Of a stretch of DNA of 16,471 nt, positions 1 through 7,148 are shown one piece after another; position 1 is the first letter of the stretch; each line of letters begins with the position of its first letter. The stretch comes from Caryophanales bacterium (lineage in GTDB: Bacteria; Bacillota_I; Bacilli_A; RFN20; CAG-826). Location: the NCBI GenBank assembly GCA_028723545.1, contig JAQYER010000069.1:1-16471 (forward strand), written 5' to 3'. Both the position numbers and the translations under genes were made by a program. The notes beneath the pieces were generated by a model. The model made no database searches and was not told where the DNA came from. It saw only the letters and a program-made list of their open reading frames with translations.

Positions 1-29
1 CACACTCATTTCGACTTATCAGTTTTTAA

Positions 30-60
30 TTCACAGCATTAGTAACGATTTTGCTGTGAA
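30..60. repeat. 9-bp perfect inverted repeat (hairpin)
   Basis: Arms TTCACAGCA and TGCTGTGAA flank a 13-nt spacer. The spacing suits an RNA hairpin or a dimeric repressor site. It does not match the CIRCE consensus, and no U-tract follows on the minus strand. Confidence 0.5.
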
Positions 61-69
61 ATTTTACAA

Positions 70-92
70 ATTCACTATGTGGTGAATCTTTT
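70..92 (+). terminator. Weak intrinsic terminator candidate
   Basis: A 6-bp stem ATTCAC/GTGAAT with a 6-nt loop is followed by CTTTTT. The orientation would end a plus-strand transcript coming from outside the window. The stem is short and AT-rich, so the call is tentative. Confidence 0.3.
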
Positions 93-153
93 TGACGTGA
101 ATTTAATTATTTTGCTTGACTCTTAATAGTTAAACTCCAATGTAATATTATCA

Positions 154-2154
154 CTAGTTATTAATAGAGTTAAGAATTTCTATAAATTCTTCTTCCCCCA
201 TCGTCCTTATTCCAAGAGCGTTAGCTTTATCAAGTTTAGATCCAGCTTCACTGCCATAAATAACAATTGATGTTTTCTTTGATACTGAACCAGATACTTT
301 CGCTCCTAAATCTTCAAGGATTTGTGTTGCTTCAGTTCTTCCGTATTTAGTTAATGTTCCAGTTAATACGATTGTTTTACCATTAAAGAAATTATTTTCG
401 TTAGCAACTACTTTTCCTAAATATTGGAAATTCAATCCGTGATTTCTTAATTTTTCAATTAATTGACGATTGTTTTCATTTTTAAAATATTCCACTAAAG
501 AGTGAGCTAAAACCGGTCCAACATCTGGTATTTGCATTAATTGTTCTTCATCTAAAGAGAAAAAGGCATCGAGATTTAAATATTTTTTCGATAATGTTTT
601 AGCCATCTTTTCTCCAACTTCTTTAATGCCTAAACCAAATAACAATCTCTCAAGGGAATTATCTTTTGATTTTTCAATCGCATTTATTAAATTATCGACT
701 GATTTATCTTTCCATCCATCAATCGAAATTATTTGTTCACGATATTTCGCTATTTCATAAATAGATGCAATATCAGAAATAAATCCTTCATTGAAAAATT
801 CTTCAACAATTTTTTCACCCATTCCATCGATATCCATCGCATTTCTTGAGGCAAAATGAATCATTCCTTCAATCTTTTTAGCAGGGCAATGTTCATTTAC
901 ACAAAAATGCATCGCATCTTTTTTCACTAATGGTTCTCCGCAAACTGGGCAATTATCAATCATTGTAAATGGTGTTTCTTGTCCGGTTCTTCTTTCAATA
1001 ATTGGACGCACTACTTCAGGAATAACATCTCCAGCTTTTCTTAATACGATATAATCTCCAATCATTAAACCTTTATCGTTAATAAAATCTTCATTATGAA
1101 GAGTAGCTCTTTGGACAGTTGACCCCGCAACCTTTGTTGGCTTAATTACAGCATTAGGAGTAATTTTTCCTGTTCTTCCAACAGTGAAGATAATGTCTTC
1201 TAATTTTGTTATTACTTCTTCTGGAGGGAATTTATACGCGATAGCCCACTTAGGTGTTTTAGCGGTGTAACCTAAAATGTCATATAAAGTAATATCATTT
1301 ACTTTAATTACAATTCCATCGATATCATAATCGAGTGATTGACGTTTTTGAGTATATTCTTCAATATATTTCAATACTTCTTCAATGCCATTGCATATGC
1401 GTCTTTCTTTATTTGTTCTAAATCCAAGTGATTCAATATAATCAAGAGCGTCACTATGGCGAGAAAAACCTAATTCATCAGCGTTGACTAAATAATACCA
1501 GAAAGCTTGTAATTTTCTTGACGCCGCAATTGAACTATCTAATTGTCTAATTGATCCTGCAGCAGCATTTCTTGCGTTCGCTAATAAAGGTTCATTATTT
1601 TCCATTCTTGCTTTATTCAATTGTTCGAGTGTTTTTTTACTCATATATACTTCACCACGAACTTCGAATGGATTTTTTTGTTTAACTGAAGTTGGAATAG
1701 ATTTAATAGTAATTACATTATTTGTAACGTCTTCCCCTTCTAATCCATCTCCTCTAGTCGCTGCATAATTTAATGAACCATTTTCATAATCTAACGACAT
1801 GGCAAGACCATCAATTTTCATTTCGCACATATATTCAACTTTGTCTAAGTTTGTTGCGTCTTTAATTTGTTGATCAAAATGTCTTAAATCTTCTTCGTTA
1901 AAAGCATTTGCTAAAGAAAGCATTAATCTTTTGTGTTTAATCTTTTTGAATTCGGAAAGAACTTTTCCTCCAACTCTTTGAGTTGGTGAATATGGATTAA
2001 TTAATTCAGGGTGTTCTTTTTCAATTGCGATTAATTCTTGCATTAATCTATCATATTCACTATCAGGAACACTTGGATTATCTAAGACATAATATTCATA
2101 ATTATATCTTTCTAATGTTTTAGTAATTTCTTCTACTCTTTCTTTAATGTTCAT
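154..2154 (-). CDS. ligA: NAD+-dependent DNA ligase LigA
   Basis: Cytoplasmic ligase that seals nicks in duplex DNA using NAD+ during replication and repair. At 666 aa it is full length. The N-terminal Ia/adenylation region carries the KIDG motif with the adenylated lysine at K113. An OB-fold follows, then a four-cysteine zinc finger (C402, C405, C418, C423), helix-hairpin-helix repeats around 500-560 and a C-terminal BRCT domain from about 590 to the end. The start ATG overlaps the pcrA stop codon as ATGA, and a strong AAGGAGG site (2164-2170) precedes it inside the pcrA tail. The gene is therefore translationally coupled to pcrA and is the last gene of the pair, the usual Firmicutes order. 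Family assignment is certain. Confidence 0.98.
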   Translation of the reverse strand: MNIKERVEEITKTLERYNYEYYVLDNPSVPDSEYDRLMQELIAIEKEHPELINPYSPTQRVGGKVLSEFKKIKHKRLMLSLANAFNEEDLRHFDQQIKDATNLDKVEYMCEMKIDGLAMSLDYENGSLNYAATRGDGLEGEDVTNNVITIKSIPTSVKQKNPFEVRGEVYMSKKTLEQLNKARMENNEPLLANARNAAAGSIRQLDSSIAASRKLQAFWYYLVNADELGFSRHSDALDYIESLGFRTNKERRICNGIEEVLKYIEEYTQKRQSLDYDIDGIVIKVNDITLYDILGYTAKTPKWAIAYKFPPEEVITKLEDIIFTVGRTGKITPNAVIKPTKVAGSTVQRATLHNEDFINDKGLMIGDYIVLRKAGDVIPEVVRPIIERRTGQETPFTMIDNCPVCGEPLVKKDAMHFCVNEHCPAKKIEGMIHFASRNAMDIDGMGEKIVEEFFNEGFISDIASIYEIAKYREQIISIDGWKDKSVDNLINAIEKSKDNSLERLLFGLGIKEVGEKMAKTLSKKYLNLDAFFSLDEEQLMQIPDVGPVLAHSLVEYFKNENNRQLIEKLRNHGLNFQYLGKVVANENNFFNGKTIVLTGTLTKYGRTEATQILEDLGAKVSGSVSKKTSIVIYGSEAGSKLDKANALGIRTMGEEEFIEILNSINN

Positions 2155-4364
2155 GCATCATGCCCTCCTTGATATCTAGTAAGCATTCGATGGCTTGATA
2201 ATATTGATTTAACGCCTTCTTTATCAAAATTAATTTTCACAATTGTTTGATCCACTACTTCAATAACAACGCCTTTTCCAAATTTTTCATGATTGACCAA
2301 ATCTCCAACTTTCCAATCAGTAATACCGTTTGTTTGTTGGCTTTTTGTAACTGCTTCTTGTTTGGAAGTTTGTTTGGAAGCTGGCTTAATCGTTGATGAA
2401 AAATTATTGAAAATCGATTGATTAGAATTAACATATGGTCTTTCTTGTGTAGATATTCCAGACTCTTTAACAAATTGTGATTGAATTCCTTCACAGCCTA
2501 AAACATAAGAATATGATCTATTACATGAGACATGTAATTTTTGTTTGGCGCGAGTAAAAGCAACATAGCAAAGTCTTCTTTCTTCTTCTAATCCATCTTC
2601 TCCAGATTCAATTGTTGTTCGATCAGATGGGAAAACTCCTTGATTTAATCCAATGACAAAAACATATTTAAACTCAAGTCCTTTAGCGACATGGACAGTC
2701 ATTAATGATATGAAGTCTCCATCTTTAATTTCATCTTGTGATGTTTGTAGCATCGCGTTTTCAAGATACGATTGGAAAGTAGAATCAGGATTATTTTTAA
2801 CATAAGTTAAAATATCATCGAACAATGTTTGAACGTTATCGATTCGATCTTCTCCATCTTCATCGTTTTTTAAATAATCATAATATCCAATATCTTCAAT
2901 AAATTTTTGAAGAACAGAAGGATACGCTTCAAGGTTATCATTTAATTTATTTTTAACATCTTTAATCGCATTGATTAAGTTTGTTAAAGCGAGAATATTT
3001 TTAGTTCTTAATTCAGTGTCAAATTCTTTAATGTGTTCAATATATTCAAAAAATGATAATCCGGCTTGTTGTTTTTCAGCTTCTAAAACTGAAATAGTTT
3101 TTTCACCAATATCTCTTTTAGGGACATTAATAATTCTTTTGAAACTTAAATCATCTTTTTTGTTATAAATTAAATTGAAATAAGCGAGAATATCTTTAAT
3201 TTCTTTTCTTTGAAAGAATTTAATACCACCATAAATTACATATGGTAATCGTCTTTGCATAAATTCTTTTTCAATTGGCAAAGTTAAATACGCTGCACGA
3301 TATAAAATAGCGACATCTTTATAGCTGAAATTTGGATCTAATCGAGAATATATTTCAATTTTATGAGCAACATTTCTCGCTTCAGCTTCACGAGATATTG
3401 AACTAACAAATTCAACTTTATCTCCTTTAATATTGCTCGTAAATAAATCTTTAGGCACTCTCTTTTTATTAAATGAAATTAATTTATTCGCGGCATTTAA
3501 GATGTTTTGAGTCGAACGATAATTCTCATTTAAGATAATTGTTTCAGCATTTCTAAATGTTGATTCAAATTGGAGAATGATATTTTGATTCGCTCCTCTC
3601 CATGTATAAATTGTTTGATCTGGATCGCCAACAACATATAAATTCGTATGTTCTCCCATCAATAATTTAACTAATTTAAATTGAATATCGTTTGTGTCTT
3701 GGAATTCATCAATCAGAATATTGCTATATTTATTTCTCCATTTGTCTCTAGTGGATTTTGAACTAGATAACACTTGGATTGTTTTTAATAACAAGTCATC
3801 AAAATCTAATTTGCCCATTAAATCTTTTTGGTCTTCATATATTGAATAAAATTTTAAACTAGTTTTATCTTCCTCAAGACAATGGCTATTTAAAGAAACA
3901 TCTTCTGGATAATTTCCAATACATTTTTGATGAGAAATGAAATTCAATGCATATTTTACAATTGGGTCTTTTTTCTTAAATCCATTCGCAACAGCGATAT
4001 CTTTTATCATTTGTAATTGGTCGTCATCATCAATGATTTGAAAATCATTTGAAAAACCTAAAAGATCAATTTCTTGACGAAGGAAACGCGCGCAGAAACT
4101 ATGGAAAGTTGAAATAGATAAAGTTGTTTTGGCTTGAGGCACTAAAGAAATGGCTCTTTGTTTCATTTCTGAAGCCGCTTTGTTAGTAAATGTAATTGCT
4201 AAAATTGAAGAAGGACGAAATCCTTTTTCTCCGATTAAATACGAAATACGATAAGTTAATGTTCTTGTTTTTCCAGAACCCGCTCCAGCGACAACGCGAA
4301 CATATTGTGAATCAGTAGATACTGCTTTATATTGTTGTTCATTAAGTAATGTTCTATAGTCCAT
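2151..4364 (-). CDS. pcrA: ATP-dependent DNA helicase PcrA (UvrD/Rep family, SF1A)
   Basis: A 3'-5' superfamily 1 helicase needed in Gram-positive bacteria for repair, for clearing replication conflicts and for rolling-circle plasmid replication. All motifs are present in order over 737 aa: Q-motif near residue 8 (LNEQQ), Walker A AGAGSGKT (26-33, K32), DEFQDT Walker B (219-224), GDPDQTIYTWRG motif III (246-257), NYRST motif IV, TVHVAKGLEF motif V and YVAFTRAK motif VI. The C terminus ends in the Tudor-like PcrA domain (DLVNHEKFGKG), which in homologues binds RNA polymerase. A low-complexity Ser/Thr/Gln linker precedes it. No clear Shine-Dalgarno sequence stands before the ATG at 4364, whereas the downstream ligA has a strong one. 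The length is typical. Confidence 0.97.
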   Translation of the reverse strand: MDYRTLLNEQQYKAVSTDSQYVRVVAGAGSGKTRTLTYRISYLIGEKGFRPSSILAITFTNKAASEMKQRAISLVPQAKTTLSISTFHSFCARFLRQEIDLLGFSNDFQIIDDDDQLQMIKDIAVANGFKKKDPIVKYALNFISHQKCIGNYPEDVSLNSHCLEEDKTSLKFYSIYEDQKDLMGKLDFDDLLLKTIQVLSSSKSTRDKWRNKYSNILIDEFQDTNDIQFKLVKLLMGEHTNLYVVGDPDQTIYTWRGANQNIILQFESTFRNAETIILNENYRSTQNILNAANKLISFNKKRVPKDLFTSNIKGDKVEFVSSISREAEARNVAHKIEIYSRLDPNFSYKDVAILYRAAYLTLPIEKEFMQRRLPYVIYGGIKFFQRKEIKDILAYFNLIYNKKDDLSFKRIINVPKRDIGEKTISVLEAEKQQAGLSFFEYIEHIKEFDTELRTKNILALTNLINAIKDVKNKLNDNLEAYPSVLQKFIEDIGYYDYLKNDEDGEDRIDNVQTLFDDILTYVKNNPDSTFQSYLENAMLQTSQDEIKDGDFISLMTVHVAKGLEFKYVFVIGLNQGVFPSDRTTIESGEDGLEEERRLCYVAFTRAKQKLHVSCNRSYSYVLGCEGIQSQFVKESGISTQERPYVNSNQSIFNNFSSTIKPASKQTSKQEAVTKSQQTNGITDWKVGDLVNHEKFGKGVVIEVVDQTIVKINFDKEGVKSILSSHRMLTRYQGGHDA

Positions 4365-4389
4365 ATGTTTATTGATATTACGTTGTAAT

Positions 4390-4398
4390 ATTTTAGCA
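4390..4398 (-). promoter_or_regulatory. Extended -10 promoter for pcrA-ligA
   Basis: On the minus strand the sequence reads TGCTAAAAT, an extended -10 element about 25 nt before the pcrA ATG. The -35 region is poor (TTTTAT at 17-bp spacing), so the promoter would depend on the TGn extension. It fits a 5' untranslated region of about 20 nt. Confidence 0.45.
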
Positions 4399-4466
4399 CA
4401 TATAAGGTTTATATAAAAAACATTTCATTGAAACTTAATGAACAAAATTTTGATTAAAAAATCTTT

Positions 4467-4919
4467 TTATATTTTTAAACGATTTCTAATTTTACTAATC
4501 CCACCGATATTTTCCATAACTCTCGAATTATTAATATACACTAATGAAGGAAAGCCCAATATTGCCATATTTTCAATTGAAGATATTCCAATCGTGTTAT
4601 CAATATTATCTGATATTACAAAATCGATTGATTCTTGAATAAAATAAATATGTTCTTGACTGTTAAGCGCAAAATCAATGATATCATTTTTTAATTCATT
4701 GCAATGATGGCAACCAAGAGAATAAAAATATACAAAATATTGTTTATAATTAACACTAAACATTTCATTCCAGATAATTTTTTTATCAGATATTTCGCTA
4801 TAATCATGAATTGTTTCGTAACTAGTCGATTCGCTGTTTATAGTTGTTGATTTAGTGTTATTTATAACACATGAAGATAACAATATTGAGCATAACAATA
4901 AATATTTAGATCTATTCAT
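4467..4919 (-). CDS. Thioredoxin-fold lipoprotein with CHHC motif
   Basis: A 150-aa exported protein. The N terminus is a lipoprotein signal: short positive start, hydrophobic stretch, lipobox LLSS with C17 as the predicted lipidated cysteine. A Ser/Thr-rich linker follows, then a thioredoxin-like domain with YSLGCHHC (C70 and C73 as the CxxC pair) and a GFP segment at 122-124 whose proline would be the cis-Pro next to the active site. This suggests a membrane-tethered extracytoplasmic disulfide oxidoreductase. The family is seen from motifs only; the substrate is unknown. It is monocistronic and divergent from the membrane-protein cluster at 5014. The ribosome-binding site AAAGGAG is good but lies in the 3' arm of a small hairpin (4932-4949). 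Confidence 0.75.
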   Translation of the reverse strand: MNRSKYLLLCSILLSSCVINNTKSTTINSESTSYETIHDYSEISDKKIIWNEMFSVNYKQYFVYFYSLGCHHCNELKNDIIDFALNSQEHIYFIQESIDFVISDNIDNTIGISSIENMAILGFPSLVYINNSRVMENIGGISKIRNRLKI

Positions 4920-4931
4920 ATTTAAAAAACT

Positions 4932-4949
4932 CCTTTATATAATTAAAGG
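4932..4949 (-). promoter_or_regulatory. Hairpin overlapping the ribosome-binding site of the thioredoxin-like lipoprotein
   Basis: The minus strand reads CCTTTA, six spacer bases, TAAAGG, then AG and a run of six T. The Shine-Dalgarno sequence AAAGGAG starts in the second arm, so the stem could mask it. The T-run also makes it resemble a weak terminator. It is AT-rich and probably only marginally stable. Confidence 0.3.
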
Positions 4950-4976
4950 AAGAAAATAATAATTTTTGCTAAATTA

Positions 4977-5005
4977 TTAAGAATAAGTAACAATTGTTTT
5001 ATAAT
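4977..5005 (+). promoter_or_regulatory. Promoter of the plus-strand membrane cluster (leaderless)
   Basis: TTAAGA at 4977-4982 (4 of 6 matches to TTGACA) and a consensus TATAAT at 5000-5005 are separated by 17 bp. Transcription would start near 5012, only 1-3 nt before the ATG at 5014. A TTG at 5005 lies at the end of the -10 box and can therefore not be the start codon if this promoter is used. Confidence 0.6.
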
Positions 5006-5013
5006 TGAGCTAT

Positions 5014-5946
5014 ATGGGACTATTTAGCAAAAAAGAAACATTAATACAAAACATGACCTTCATGGGCATTTTTTCCGCTATTAATGTTGTTATTTCGTTA
5101 CTATCAACCATTTTATTTGCTGTCGCTACACCGATATCAATATTGCTAATAATCATATTGCCATTAACATCAACTGTTGTGGAATTATTTTGTAAAGATA
5201 AATATTATCCGATTTATTTATTTTCGACGATTGGTTTATCTTTGGTTGTTACGATGTGGGATATGCAAAATACAATCTTTTATTTAATTCCTTCTGTTTT
5301 CACAGGATATATCTTCGGATTATTAACTAAAAAAAGAATAAGTGGGATTTATTCAATTATTGTTAGTGCGTCAATTCACACTTTGTTAACTTATTCATTT
5401 CTTCCTTTATTAAATTTAATATATGATGTGAATTTTATCGATACTTTGAAAACATTATTAGGTTTCGCTTCGATTGAAAAAATCGACTATATAATCCCCT
5501 CTTTAATATTTTTTATATCTTTAATTCAAATATTTTTATCTTTTATTATTGTTAATGATGAAATTAAAAAAATATATCCGATTAACGAAAGTATTGTTGT
5601 GAATGAATTTGTTTTAGTTATTTGTTCACTCATAACAATTGTTTTATCGATTGTATTTGTGTTTATTTATTTACCAATATCATTTTTATTATTAATTATT
5701 TCTTTATATTTTACGATTGGAGATATGTATTTTGGTTTTAAAAAATCAATAAAAATGGCTTTGATTAATCTGTGTGCTTCTATCGTATTGTTTATTGTTT
5801 TGTTCGCTATATTTTATACAAGAATTACTGAACCATATAATTTTATGTTGTTAGGCATTTTCATGCTTATCAACAATATAATAAGTATTGTTGTTTCTTT
5901 CTTGATTAAGAAATATTCAACTATTAAAATAAAGAAACAAGGTTAA
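5014..5946 (+). CDS. Polytopic membrane protein, unknown function
   Basis: About 310 aa, nearly all hydrophobic, with some eight or nine membrane segments spread from residue 15 to 305 and short polar loops. The overall look (Ile/Leu/Phe-rich helices, a PSVFTGYIFG segment after the fourth helix) resembles ECF-transporter S components or YybS/DUF2232 proteins, but no diagnostic motif was found, so no function is assigned. The start is set at ATG 5014: an in-frame TTG at 5005 overlaps the TATAAT box, and no Shine-Dalgarno sequence precedes either codon, which fits a leaderless transcript. It is first in a three-gene plus-strand unit; the next gene begins 4 nt after its stop. Confidence 0.7.
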   Translation: MGLFSKKETLIQNMTFMGIFSAINVVISLLSTILFAVATPISILLIIILPLTSTVVELFCKDKYYPIYLFSTIGLSLVVTMWDMQNTIFYLIPSVFTGYIFGLLTKKRISGIYSIIVSASIHTLLTYSFLPLLNLIYDVNFIDTLKTLLGFASIEKIDYIIPSLIFFISLIQIFLSFIIVNDEIKKIYPINESIVVNEFVLVICSLITIVLSIVFVFIYLPISFLLLIISLYFTIGDMYFGFKKSIKMALINLCASIVLFIVLFAIFYTRITEPYNFMLLGIFMLINNIISIVVSFLIKKYSTIKIKKQG

Positions 5947-5950
5947 TGCT

Positions 5951-6406
5951 ATGACTGGATTTTTAAAAACATTTGGTAAAGGTGTGTTGTATGTCGTTTT
6001 ATTACCATTTATAATCGCGTTTATTGCGATTTATATGGTTTATTTATTAATTACATTTTTCGTTATGCTTTTTAATAATATCATTATGTTCTTTATGGGT
6101 AAGTCTCCGCTTGGTGATTTAAAAGAAGATAAAGAAGCTAAAAATATCATTGAAGCAAAAGAAAAAGCCTTCAATGAAAATCAAGATAAACAAAATCAAA
6201 TTAACCAAAACACCACAAACAATTCAACGATTACATACAATCAAAATTTATATGTATCTCCAAATGATTTAATGGAATTTTTTAATCAACAAGCTAATAA
6301 AAATAATCAACGAGTTTTAGATAATCAATCATTCCCTGAAATTACAAAAGAAGATGATCCGTTATTTTTAGAATCAACAAAGGAAGGAGGAAATGATAAT
6401 GAATAA
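5951..6406 (+). CDS. Small membrane protein with Asn/Gln-rich cytoplasmic tail, unknown
   Basis: A 151-aa protein not recognised from any family. Residues about 10-50 are strongly hydrophobic, enough for one long or two short membrane helices. From residue 55 on the chain is polar: a Lys/Glu-rich helix-like stretch (55-80), then an Asn/Gln/Thr-rich, probably disordered segment, and an acidic C terminus. The ATG lies 4 nt after the upstream stop, with only a weak AAGG in front, so translation is probably coupled to the preceding gene. The end overlaps the ribosome-binding site of the third gene. Its architecture, a membrane anchor with a flexible tail, suggests a partner subunit for the two flanking membrane proteins (inference from context). 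Confidence 0.65.
   Translation: MTGFLKTFGKGVLYVVLLPFIIAFIAIYMVYLLITFFVMLFNNIIMFFMGKSPLGDLKEDKEAKNIIEAKEKAFNENQDKQNQINQNTTNNSTITYNQNLYVSPNDLMEFFNQQANKNNQRVLDNQSFPEITKEDDPLFLESTKEGGNDNE
6384..6390 (+). promoter_or_regulatory. Ribosome-binding site fixing the start at 6399
   Basis: AAGGAGG is a full Shine-Dalgarno match. The ATG at 6393 is only 2 nt downstream, too close to use, while the in-frame ATG at 6399 is 8 nt away. The later codon is therefore the likely start. Confidence 0.65.
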
Positions 6407-7148
6407 TTTATTAATTCAATTAACTGATAATGATAAAAGATTAATCATTTGCTTGCTTCTTATATTTATTCTCGTCTTTGTTTTAGCTGGATTTGTTGGA
6501 CTTCTTGTTCAAAAAATTATGCGTTTTCAAGGCAAAAAAGCGGACGATATGCTTTTTAATGTAGTTAAAACTGGAGTTATTACCAAACCATCAAAATTAA
6601 GAAGCTATGGATATCGTAAAAATGTTCAATTATTTTTCAAACAAGCATGGATTCCTATTTGTATTATGCTTTTTGGAACAATTACTTATTTTATTTGCTC
6701 TGCTTCATATGGATATTTGATTAATTTACATGATTATGGTCCTTCTATTGATGGCGAAATAGTTACATCAGGAGGAGAAGGATGGACAACATTATTCTTT
6801 GTTTGGGATTTAAAAAATCCAATGCATGGAATATTTTTTGGAATGAATATTATTTCTGGTTTCCCACTTTTATCTAAACCTCATTTCGAAGTAGTAGCAA
6901 TTCCGTCATATATTTTCTTCTTTACTATGGTTATTGGAGGAATATGGTATTTTGTTGCTGTACAAGCTTATATCGCTAGAGGATATCGAATTTGGAAATT
7001 ATCAAAAACAGTCTTTAATAAATCTTTAGAAAATGTAACTGGTAATGATTTACCTCTCACTAAAGGTGGAGCGAGCATGGGAGAAATTATGAAAACTCGC
7101 GTTCCAACTCAAGAACAATCTAATATAGAAAATAACAATAATAATTAA
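6399..7148 (+). CDS. Membrane protein with three predicted helices, unknown
   Basis: About 249 aa from the ATG at 6399, chosen because the strong AAGGAGG at 6384-6390 is correctly spaced for it and not for the ATG at 6393. Predicted membrane helices are at about 14-38, 84-108 and 165-190. Between helices two and three lies a loop of roughly 55 residues rich in Gly, aromatic residues and Pro. The C terminus is polar and ends in a run of Asn codons. No family was recognised. It is the third gene of the plus-strand unit, and its TAA overlaps the TAA of the convergent surface-protein gene (7145-7147), so there is no room for a separate intergenic terminator. Confidence 0.65.
   Translation: MNNLLIQLTDNDKRLIICLLLIFILVFVLAGFVGLLVQKIMRFQGKKADDMLFNVVKTGVITKPSKLRSYGYRKNVQLFFKQAWIPICIMLFGTITYFICSASYGYLINLHDYGPSIDGEIVTSGGEGWTTLFFVWDLKNPMHGIFFGMNIISGFPLLSKPHFEVVAIPSYIFFFTMVIGGIWYFVAVQAYIARGYRIWKLSKTVFNKSLENVTGNDLPLTKGGASMGEIMKTRVPTQEQSNIENNNNN

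Larger units (their letters stand above)
1..153. other. Intergenic region with two hairpins downstream of ligA
   Basis: No coding frame is convincing here. Two inverted repeats are visible. The first has arms TTCACAGCA (30-38) and TGCTGTGAA (52-60), a perfect 9-bp stem with a 13-nt loop. The second has arms ATTCAC (70-75) and GTGAAT (82-87), followed on the plus strand by CTTTTT. The second looks like a weak intrinsic terminator for plus-strand transcription entering from the left. For the minus-strand ligA transcript neither stem has a clear U-tract, so termination there is uncertain. A further GTGAAT lies at 98-103. Confidence 0.4.

Noticed and set aside
2255..3168. Open frames inside pcrA (2255-2494 minus; 2971-3168 plus)
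   Set aside because: They lie wholly within the well-supported pcrA gene in other frames, have no ribosome-binding sites, and their products look like AT-rich shadow translation.
4438..4638. 66-aa plus-strand frame opposite the thioredoxin-like lipoprotein
   Set aside because: Antisense to a gene with signal peptide, CxxC and a good ribosome-binding site; its hydrophobic product is explained by the AT-rich complement.
5005..5007. TTG start for the plus-strand membrane protein
   Set aside because: It overlaps the last base of the TATAAT box and lies upstream of the predicted transcription start.
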